Shown: positions 31,747 to 38,037 of the stretch, piece by piece
Numbering within the stretch: the first letter of the stretch is position 1
How the letters are laid out: each line of letters begins with the position of its first letter
Assembly: GCA_017467535.1 (NCBI GenBank)
Contig: JAFUST010000001.1
Span: 1-38,037, forward strand
Source: Prevotella sp.
Lineage (GTDB): Bacteria > Bacteroidota > Bacteroidia > Bacteroidales > Bacteroidaceae
Length of the DNA: 38,037 nt
Direction: 5' to 3'
Position numbers and translations under genes: made by a program
Notes under the pieces: generated by a model
Told to the model about the DNA's origin: nothing
Database searches by the model: none
Seen by the model: only the letters and a program-made list of their open reading frames with translations

Positions 31747-34700
31747 CTACTTGAATACCAATTTCTTTCCTTTTTTAATGTAAAGTCCCTTACCAGGACG
31801 AGCCACACGCTGCCCCTGCAGAGTATAATACACATCGGGCTCTCGCAGGCTGAAGGTCGTGGTCGACACCGAAGACACGGCGGATGCGGGCCTGTAGACT
31901 GCCAGCGACCGATAGATCTGGTAACTGCTGTTTCCCAAGAGATTAACCGACAGGCCATCCGCCTCAGAAAGACACTGCCCAATCAGCAACAAGGAGTCGG
32001 CTGCCTGATAAACGGTTTCGCCCTGTCCCTGCAGATAGGACACCTGGCAGATGTCGCCCTTCATCGCATCATTGAGCGTGATGGTAAAGTCATTATTAGT
32101 ATTCATTCCATAGCCCACGAAGTAGAAATAATAGTTCGAGTTCTTGCTCGTAAAAGTCAGACCGTCATAAAGGCCTGTCACGCTCTTGCCATACAATGTC
32201 GACCGCATCCAGGGCAACTGGCCTGTGCCATCGAATCCTTTGATGGCAGATGTCGTCTTCAGCGCCATCCAGCCACCGCCGGGTGCCTCATCTGAAGTGA
32301 AATCGACATATTTAGACAGGCCATAGGCACCATTGGCTTCCACGTTGGCGTAGTGAGTCATGCCATCTTCATCCACCACCTGCACAATCGCATTGCCAAC
32401 AGCCTGGCCCTGAACGATCAGTATAGCAGAGCCTTCCGCCTCCTTTTCTACCGTAAAGTCATTCATCGAGTCGCCGTTCAGGTCAACCATCGCCACCTGC
32501 TTGATGGCCTTTCCGTTCATTGCCTTCACACGATAGGCGGGATAGAAGTTGCCGCCTCCCATCTGCCGCATCCCTGTCAGTTGCAAGTCCAAAGCGGACT
32601 CTGCCGTTGACAAGGGAACCAGCATCACACGGGAGTTCAGGCCAGAAGGCACCAACGACCAGCCAGCATAACTTGCGGAACTGATATTTGACATATTGAT
32701 GTCCTCAAAGATGCGCCACTCCGTACCATTCTTATCCATCTGTCGGATACGATTAGCCGGCAGGTTGGTGACCTCTATCTTCAGCGTATTGCTGCCTTCC
32801 TTTACCAGCCCCTTGCAGTCGAGCACGAAGGGGGCAGCCCAGGCACATCCCAGATACTCTCCATTGAGCCACACCCGGGCACTCTCTCTGACATCACCCA
32901 GGTTCAGCCGGAATCCTGCATTAGCCGCCTTCATCTGCTGAGCCGTCACCACGAAGCCAGTCTCATAGGTGCCCGTCCCCATAAAGTCTTCCAGACCATC
33001 CAGGGTCTCCCAAGTCTGTAGTTTGTCCAACAATGTGCGGGAAGGCGCATCACTGCCGTCTGCCACATAGAACGACCATTGTCCATCAATTTCAATGCCA
33101 GCCTGTTCATAAACTTCCTGAGCCGTAGCATCGGTTGCCACGTCAGCGTTATAGGTCTGCAGAATGACTGACTGGCCCGACTTCAGGCTCAGCCACACCC
33201 GCTGGTCTTTCACAACAGCCTTGCTGATATCGCCGGTCATCGGGTCGAAGAGCGCCACACTCGCAAAGGGCACGGCCAAGGTGACATAGCCCTCCACATC
33301 GTCCGGTGTCAGATTAGCGACGAAATAATGGTAGCCCGTGTCGTTGGAACGACGAATCACGTCCAGCCCCATCTCTGTGCGCATGGCCTCCGATGCGATG
33401 TTTAGGCCGCTCAGATCGGCAGGCGTATTGCCATAGACCACAGTGGCTCCAGCGGCCACCAGTTCGTCCAGATGAGTCTTCACACTATCCGGCAGATTCG
33501 TGCTTACCGGCACCACCAGTGCCTTGTAGGTAGTGCCTGCCGCCGTTTTCAGCAGACCATCGGCATAGGTCGTCGTCATCAGAAAGCGCTCGCTGGTATA
33601 GTCGCAGTCCAGTCCCTGTGCCTCCAGATTCTTCACGCAGGTCTCCAGTTCCGACATCTTTGTCGACATGGTGTTGATATCGAACAGTAAAAGACGATTC
33701 TGGAACGCCGTGCCAGTGGTCTTTTTCATCGCGTTGGCAAAGGGAGCATAGACCAGCACATCGTTGTCTGGTTTTCCCATCTGCATAAAACTCTGCACGC
33801 GCTCTATATACTTCATCATTGAGGGTGCATCATGCCAGATGCTGTTGGTAGGACTCATGTCGATGGCCGCATAGAACTTCCACCCCGGCCAAGCGGCCTC
33901 CTTGGGCGAATAGGCCGTGCCATGAAAGAGGACATGGTTCACGCCGGCAGCAAACAGCAGGTCGAGTTCCGGCTTTATCTGGGACAACGAGGTACGGAAA
34001 TGCTCTGTCAGCCAGGTCATCGATTCACTCGACACCAATGGTTTGCCCGTAATATGGGCAGCGCTGGAGGCATACTTCAATGTGGCTTTTGAACTGAGGG
34101 CCGACAGATAGTAGCCCGCATCGTTCCGTAAGCCCTTGATGCCGAAACTGTTCATATAGAAATTCTCTATCTCGGGGATATCGGCCTCGGCATAGAGGTC
34201 TATCAGGTTGCCCGGTGAACCGTGGGCTTGGTTACGCGTCGTGGCCCCGTGACTGTGGGCCCATGCCGTCCACTGCCGCGTGAAATTGTCACGCAGCATA
34301 TCGCTCAGCGTCTGCCTATAGTCGGCATAGACCTGGGCGTCGCGGTTCAGCAACTTATCCAGATTCTCTTCCAGTTTGTAGCCACGGCGACTCTCAAACT
34401 GCTCAAACATCCTAGTTGTCCAGTCTGCCTGAGTGATCTCATAGGAATCATTAAAGAACGAATGGGGCCAAGGATTGCCGCCTGCTTCAAATCGCGTGTC
34501 GAAGTACTTCAGGTAGTTGGCCACTGCCGTAGAGTCGAAATGATCAAGCACGAGGCCATCGCTGCCCGGCGACGGACGCTTCACCGCCATCACACCATAC
34601 TGGATGTAGGCGGCTATCACCTGCCATTGTCCCTCGGGAGCCACCCACTTCAGGTTTCTCCCGCTCACCATGCTTGTCAGTTCTGTGACCTGTCCACCAT

Positions 34701-35202
34701 TATCCTTTTGCGGGAAAGCCATCACCTTCTGCAGCGTACCGCCAGAGGCACCCAGCGTCAGCGACTGCTCCGTCTTTCCGTCACCAGTCAGGGTGAACGT
34801 CTCCGTCAACAGTTTGCTGGCCGACTCGGTCTGCTTCACCATCGGGCCGCCAAAAGGCCAACCCGTGCCGGTAGTCATATCAATGTCTATGTCCAGTTGT
34901 TCACCTAACTGCTTGGTGTATTTCAGCATCTCAAGCCACTTGGGAGTCAGGAAGGTGATATTCTTCGATGCATTGTTCTTCACCGAATAGATGGGTGTGA
35001 TCTCGAGCGTACCGATACCCGCCTGAGCATATTGCTCCATATTCCACTTCAGGTTCTCCTCGTCAACGGCAGAGCCCAGCCACCACCAGCGGCTGCCAGC
35101 CTTCATTTCACGTTTCACCTCCGGCCATTGGGCCACCTGCTGTGCATACATAGAAGTGGCACCAAATGCCACCATGCACAATGTCATCAGATACTTCTTC
35201 AT
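31747..35202 (-). CDS. GH106-type glycosidase (alpha-L-rhamnosidase-like) with T9SS-like tail
   Basis: 1151 residues from the ATG at 35202 (a GTG at 35205 is less likely). Signal peptide MKKYLMTLCMVAFGATSMYA. The catalytic part starts EVKREMKAGSRWWWLGSAVD and contains IDMTTGTGWPFGGPMV and SPGSDGLVLDHFDSTAVANY, the typical GH106 alpha/beta-barrel segments. Later come a beta-sandwich with ARVWLNGEYLGCAWAAPFVL, and a further carbohydrate-binding-like domain. The final residues (YYTLQGQRVARPGKGLYIKK) form a sorting tail like that of the protein at 9334. It probably removes rhamnose from plant polysaccharides such as rhamnogalacturonan, outside the cell or at its surface. Substrate is inferred from family. 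Confidence 0.92.
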   Translation of the reverse strand: MKKYLMTLCMVAFGATSMYAQQVAQWPEVKREMKAGSRWWWLGSAVDEENLKWNMEQYAQAGIGTLEITPIYSVKNNASKNITFLTPKWLEMLKYTKQLGEQLDIDIDMTTGTGWPFGGPMVKQTESASKLLTETFTLTGDGKTEQSLTLGASGGTLQKVMAFPQKDNGGQVTELTSMVSGRNLKWVAPEGQWQVIAAYIQYGVMAVKRPSPGSDGLVLDHFDSTAVANYLKYFDTRFEAGGNPWPHSFFNDSYEITQADWTTRMFEQFESRRGYKLEENLDKLLNRDAQVYADYRQTLSDMLRDNFTRQWTAWAHSHGATTRNQAHGSPGNLIDLYAEADIPEIENFYMNSFGIKGLRNDAGYYLSALSSKATLKYASSAAHITGKPLVSSESMTWLTEHFRTSLSQIKPELDLLFAAGVNHVLFHGTAYSPKEAAWPGWKFYAAIDMSPTNSIWHDAPSMMKYIERVQSFMQMGKPDNDVLVYAPFANAMKKTTGTAFQNRLLLFDINTMSTKMSELETCVKNLEAQGLDCDYTSERFLMTTTYADGLLKTAAGTTYKALVVPVSTNLPDSVKTHLDELVAAGATVVYGNTPADLSGLNIASEAMRTEMGLDVIRRSNDTGYHYFVANLTPDDVEGYVTLAVPFASVALFDPMTGDISKAVVKDQRVWLSLKSGQSVILQTYNADVATDATAQEVYEQAGIEIDGQWSFYVADGSDAPSRTLLDKLQTWETLDGLEDFMGTGTYETGFVVTAQQMKAANAGFRLNLGDVRESARVWLNGEYLGCAWAAPFVLDCKGLVKEGSNTLKIEVTNLPANRIRQMDKNGTEWRIFEDINMSNISSASYAGWSLVPSGLNSRVMLVPLSTAESALDLQLTGMRQMGGGNFYPAYRVKAMNGKAIKQVAMVDLNGDSMNDFTVEKEAEGSAILIVQGQAVGNAIVQVVDEDGMTHYANVEANGAYGLSKYVDFTSDEAPGGGWMALKTTSAIKGFDGTGQLPWMRSTLYGKSVTGLYDGLTFTSKNSNYYFYFVGYGMNTNNDFTITLNDAMKGDICQVSYLQGQGETVYQAADSLLLIGQCLSEADGLSVNLLGNSSYQIYRSLAVYRPASAVSSVSTTTFSLREPDVYYTLQGQRVARPGKGLYIKKGKKLVFK

Positions 35203-35227
35203 CACGAGCGTTTTTGATTAATGGGTA

Positions 35228-35235
35228 CAAAGTTA
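35228..35235 (-). promoter_or_regulatory. -7 element of the GH106 gene
   Basis: TAACTTTG on the minus strand matches TAnnTTTG and lies 26 bases before the ATG at 35202. It may also drive the downstream porP-gld genes. Confidence 0.62.
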
Positions 35236-35279
35236 CGAAATTATTTCTACTCACACGCTACAAATTCAAAATATTTTCG

Positions 35280-35287
35280 TAATTTTG
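35280..35287 (+). promoter_or_regulatory. -7 element of the iorA-iorB operon
   Basis: TAATTTTG matches TAnnTTTG and lies 34 bases before the iorA ATG. It rules out the longer frame beginning at 35285. Confidence 0.62.
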
Positions 35288-35320
35288 CACCGATTTCGAA
35301 ACCTACAGACTGTATATACG

Positions 35321-36952
35321 ATGAAAGAGAGAAAATTACTATTGGGCGACGAGGCCATCGCACTGGGAGCCATCCATGCCGGACTGTCCGGCGTGTACGC
35401 CTACCCCGGCACGCCGTCTACAGAGATCACCGAGTTCATTCAAGGCAACAGCCTGGCTCGCGAGCGGGGCATCCACAGCCGCTGGTCTACCAACGAGAAG
35501 ACGGCCATGGAGGAGGCCCTGGGCATGTCGTTCATGGGCAAGCGCGCCTTGGTTTGCATGAAGCATGTGGGCATGAACGTCTGTGCCGACCCGTTTGTCA
35601 ACAGCGGCATGACGGGCGTCAATGGCGGCGTGGTGGTGCTGGCTGCCGACGACCCGTCGATGCACTCCAGCCAGGACGAGCAGGACAGCCGCTTCTACGG
35701 CAAGTTCGCCATGATTCCCATCTTCGAGCCGTCTAACCAGCAGGAGGCCTACGACATGATGGCCGCCGCCTTCGACTACTCCGAGCAGCAGAAACTGCCC
35801 GTACTGATGCGCGTCACCACCCGCATGGCCCATAGTCGCGCCGTCGTCCAGTGTGTCGACGTACCACGTCAACAAAACGCCCTTAACTACAACGCCGAGG
35901 CCAAAAACTGGGTGCTCCTGCCTGCCAATGCCCGCCGTCGCAACGACATCGTGACCGCCCAGCAGGCCGCCCTCGAGCAGGACGCAGCCAACTCCACCTA
36001 CAATATATATAAGGAAGGGAGCGACAAGAGTCTGGGCATCCTGACCAGTGGCATCGGCTACAACTACGTGATGGAGTGCTTCAACGGCCAGTGCCCCTAC
36101 CCCGTCCTGAAGATTTCGCAGTACCCCCTGCCGAAGGCCCTGGTACGCCGTCTCCTCGACGAGTGCCAGCAGGTGCTCATCGTCGAGGAGGGCCAGCCCT
36201 TCATCGAGGACATCGTGCGTGGCGTTGCCGAACTGAAGAATGTTCGAGGCAAACTCGACGGCACCCTGCCCCGCACGGGTGAACTCACGCCCGATGCGGT
36301 TAAGCAGGCGCTAGCCCAACTATTAACTATTAACTATCAACTATCAACTGACAACGGCTTCGCTACATGCGAAGACGTTGTCCCCCGTCCCCCCGCACTC
36401 TGCCAGGGCTGCGGCCACCGCGACGTCTATGCCGCGCTGAACGAGGTGCTGAAGGAGTACGACAATCCCCGCGTCTTCGGCGACATCGGCTGCTACACGC
36501 TGGGCTTCCTGCCCCCGTTCCGCGCCATCCACTCCTGCGTCGACATGGGAGCCTCCATCACCATGGCCAAGGGTGCTGCCGACGCTGGCCAGTGGCCTGC
36601 CGTGGCCGTCATTGGCGACTCCACCTTCACCCACAGCGGCATGACCGGCCTGCTCGACGCCATCAACGAGAATGCCAACATCACCGTCATCATCAGCGAC
36701 AACCTGACCACCGGCATGACCGGCGGACAGGACTCTGCCGGCACCAACAAGTTCGAGGCCATCTGCCGAGGCCTGGGCCTCAGCGACGAGCACCTGAAGG
36801 TGGTCGTTCCCCTGCCGAAGAACATGCCGGAGATCACGCAGGTCATCCGTGATGAGATCAACTACCACGGCACCAGCGTCATCATCCCCCGCCGCGAGTG
36901 CATGCAGACCCTGCAGCGCCACCTGAAGCAGCAAAAGGCAAAAAAGAACTGA
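35321..36952 (+). CDS. iorA: Indolepyruvate ferredoxin oxidoreductase, alpha subunit, without C-terminal ferredoxin domain
   Basis: 543 residues from the ATG at 35321. With IorB it oxidises arylpyruvates (from Trp, Phe, Tyr) to aryl-acyl-CoA using thiamine diphosphate and ferredoxin. The N-terminal pyrimidine-binding domain shows GVYAYPGTPSTEITEFIQ and CMKHVGMNVCADPFVNSG. The C-terminal TPP-binding domain shows RPPALCQGCGHRDVYAAL, FGDIGCYTLGFLPPF and VAVIGDSTFTHSGMTGLLDA. The chain ends soon after VIIPRRECMQ, where archaeal and many bacterial homologues continue into a two-cluster ferredoxin domain. The clusters must be supplied otherwise, or the enzyme differs. A heptamer block adds LLTINYQLST between the domains. 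Confidence 0.95.
   Translation: MKERKLLLGDEAIALGAIHAGLSGVYAYPGTPSTEITEFIQGNSLARERGIHSRWSTNEKTAMEEALGMSFMGKRALVCMKHVGMNVCADPFVNSGMTGVNGGVVVLAADDPSMHSSQDEQDSRFYGKFAMIPIFEPSNQQEAYDMMAAAFDYSEQQKLPVLMRVTTRMAHSRAVVQCVDVPRQQNALNYNAEAKNWVLLPANARRRNDIVTAQQAALEQDAANSTYNIYKEGSDKSLGILTSGIGYNYVMECFNGQCPYPVLKISQYPLPKALVRRLLDECQQVLIVEEGQPFIEDIVRGVAELKNVRGKLDGTLPRTGELTPDAVKQALAQLLTINYQLSTDNGFATCEDVVPRPPALCQGCGHRDVYAALNEVLKEYDNPRVFGDIGCYTLGFLPPFRAIHSCVDMGASITMAKGAADAGQWPAVAVIGDSTFTHSGMTGLLDAINENANITVIISDNLTTGMTGGQDSAGTNKFEAICRGLGLSDEHLKVVVPLPKNMPEITQVIRDEINYHGTSVIIPRRECMQTLQRHLKQQKAKKN
36322..36349. repeat. 28-bp block of four heptamers inside iorA
   Basis: Two ATTAACT and two ATCAACT units run without gap, and a degenerate fifth follows. 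They are read in-frame as LLTINYQLST, in the linker between the two iorA domains. Confidence 0.8.
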
Positions 36953-36991
36953 CAGAAATTATTATAATTATTCTAATTTCTTTCCAAGACA

Positions 36992-37564
36992 ATGAAAACC
37001 GACATCATCCTTTGCGGCGTGGGAGGACAAGGCATCCTCTCCATCGCCACCATCATAGGCGAAGCCGCCATGAACGAGAACCTCTACATCAAGCAGGCCG
37101 AGGTGCACGGCATGAGCCAGCGCGGCGGCGACGTGCAGTCCAACCTGCGCATCTCCTCTGACCCCATCCACAGCGACCTCATCCCACGGGGCGGAGCCGA
37201 CGTCATCATTTCCATGGAGCCCATGGAAGCCCTGCGCTACCTGCCCTGGCTGAAGCAGGACGGCTGGATCATCACCTCGTCAACACCCTTTGTCAACATC
37301 CCCAACTATCCCGACATGGAGGTCATCCGGGCCGACCTGGCCAAGTTGCCCAACGTCATCCTGCTCGACATCGAGCAGAAGGCCAAGGACAACGGCGTGC
37401 CCCGTTCGGCCAACGTCATCCTCCTGGGTGCCGCCCAGCGGGCCCTCGGCATCGAGTACGAGAAACTGGAGGATGCCATCCGCCGCGTCTTCGGCCGCAA
37501 GGGCGAGGCCATCGTCGAGGCCAACATCAAGGCCCTGGCCATCGGCCGCGACGCCCAGAAGTAA
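36992..37564 (+). CDS. iorB: Indolepyruvate ferredoxin oxidoreductase, beta subunit
   Basis: 190 residues, full length for the family (2-oxoacid:acceptor oxidoreductase gamma-type domain). Marks are DIILCGVGGQGILSIATIIG, EVHGMSQRGGDVQSNLRI and NVILLGAAQRALGI. It binds CoA and completes the IorAB enzyme. It starts 39 bases after iorA; the spacer contains AGAAATTA/TAATTTCT inverted repeats (36954-36981) that may fold into a hairpin and tune expression between the two. Confidence 0.95.
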   Translation: MKTDIILCGVGGQGILSIATIIGEAAMNENLYIKQAEVHGMSQRGGDVQSNLRISSDPIHSDLIPRGGADVIISMEPMEALRYLPWLKQDGWIITSSTPFVNIPNYPDMEVIRADLAKLPNVILLDIEQKAKDNGVPRSANVILLGAAQRALGIEYEKLEDAIRRVFGRKGEAIVEANIKALAIGRDAQK

Positions 37565-37636
37565 AGCCTTCCAGACAAGTTACACTGCCTGCACTGCCAC
37601 CAAAACAACTTCCATACGATACGCCCTTGATTCTGG

Positions 37637-37702
37637 TTGTTTGGAGGCTCCAAGCGAGGTGTTTGGAGGCTTCAAACAGGTGGTTTGGAGGCTTCAAACC
37701 AA
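37637..37702. repeat. Three 22-bp tandem repeats after iorB
   Basis: Three units of exactly 22 bp share TTTGGAGGCTTCAAAC or a close variant, itself an imperfect palindrome (TTTG ... CAAA). Same period as the array at 13090. Confidence 0.82.
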
Positions 37703-37753
37703 CACGCGAATGTCGCTGTGGTCCATGACCGTGGTGCTCTTGTGGGGTGCCTC

Positions 37754-37832
37754 GGTGAAGGTCGCTTCCAGCGGCCCTATACTACCTTCTCTCTCGTAGA
37801 GAGAAGTACGTATAGGCCCTGAAGCCTTCACC
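37754..37832. repeat. 79-nt imperfect inverted repeat (long hairpin)
   Basis: From outside in, GGTGAAGG pairs with CCTTCACC, CTTC with GAAG, CTATAC with GTATAG, and CTTCTCTC with GAGAGAAG around a TCGTA loop. It has no terminator U-run, so it is either a structured RNA or a small inverted-repeat element. Confidence 0.68.
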
Positions 37833-37897
37833 TCGGCAAGTGCTGACTCGTGCTTGACCTTTGGCCGCTTCACAACGCCTCTTGAACAAGTTTTTCT

Positions 37898-37928
37898 TTT
37901 GCATTTCACTCTTTTTTTCGTAACTTTG
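37898..37928 (+). promoter_or_regulatory. Consensus promoter, first of two
   Basis: TTTG (37898-37901), a 19-base spacer and TAACTTTG (37921-37928) match the Bacteroidota consensus exactly. A perfect GCGCTC/GAGCGC hairpin begins right after the -7 box. Confidence 0.72.
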
Positions 37929-37980
37929 CGCTCTGTGAGCGCGAACTTACTCCGTCTCGGCAAAAAAAAGAATAAATTCT

Positions 37981-38011
37981 TTTGTTTTGTTCTCAACTTT
38001 TCGTAACTTTG
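37981..38011 (+). promoter_or_regulatory. Consensus promoter, second of two
   Basis: TTTG (37981-37984), a 19-base spacer and TAACTTTG (38004-38011) repeat the same arrangement 83 bases downstream. The target gene is beyond the right edge. Confidence 0.72.
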
Positions 38012-38037
38012 CCGCAAAGGATTATTCAAATGTGGGA

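Larger units (their letters stand above)
37565..38037. other. Gene-free region after iorB
   Basis: No credible gene is seen; the frames present have repeat-derived or shadow composition. It holds a 22-bp tandem repeat, a 79-nt inverted repeat and two consensus promoters pointing right toward a gene outside the window. Confidence 0.6.

Noticed and set aside
37694-38029. A 111-codon minus-strand frame at the right edge
   Set aside because: It is made of the inverted repeat and promoter sequence read backwards and is very rich in basic residues.

Overview
The window looks like a chromosomal segment of a Bacteroidota bacterium, most probably a Prevotella-like member of the Bacteroidales. The evidence is a complete type IX secretion core (porP, gldK, gldL, gldM, gldN), Bacteroidota-type promoters (TTTG, about 19-20 nt, TAnnTTTG), weak Shine-Dalgarno sites, two proteins ending in a T9SS-like sorting tail, a GH106 and a GH3 glycosidase, and an indolepyruvate oxidoreductase. 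Species cannot be fixed from sequence alone.

Layout, left to right. 1-2060 (+): the end of an ECF sigma factor, a one-span membrane protein (possible anti-sigma), a small exported protein and a beta-barrel-like protein, probably one operon. 2091-5991 (-): a GH3 glycosidase followed by a membrane-anchored fusion of a sugar-binding domain and an AraC DNA-binding domain that lacks any kinase. 6109-8087: a decayed patch with a broken M15 peptidase, a frameshifted DUF1016 nuclease between two near-identical 78-bp direct repeats, and a tRNA-like remnant. 8088-9238 (-): two small genes of unknown function and a 48-residue ORF. 9334-12309 (-): a large repetitive surface protein with a T9SS-like tail, preceded by a leader of about 690 nt that holds a strong structured RNA. 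13275-16603 (-): gltX, a DUF559 nuclease and an interrupted waaA, all marked by GC-rich palindromes. 16784-22814: a PgpH-like HD phosphohydrolase, two tail-to-tail FadL/OmpP1 barrels and an AraC regulator. 22820-31702 (-): porP-gldK-gldL-gldM-gldN-barrel-priA in tight order. 31747-35202 (-): a GH106 glycosidase with a T9SS-like tail. 35321-37564 (+): iorA-iorB. 37565-38037: no gene, but a 22-bp tandem repeat, a 79-nt inverted repeat and two tandem promoters.

The most unusual signal is three kinds of short repeat scattered through genes and intergenic DNA. (1) GC-rich nested palindromes: one pair forms terminal inverted repeats around a DUF559 endonuclease gene between gltX and waaA. Nuclease-less versions of about 90-100 bp sit in-frame inside waaA and inside the regulator gene, and one copy brings two stop codons into waaA. 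This looks like a nuclease-bearing element with MITE-like derivatives that can be carried as protein sequence. (2) 28-bp blocks of four imperfect heptamers, in-frame in the regulator, GH3, gldN and iorA genes and also near promoters. (3) 22-bp-period repeats beside waaA, inside gldL and after iorB. All functional readings of these repeats are inference; only their presence, position and frame are seen directly.
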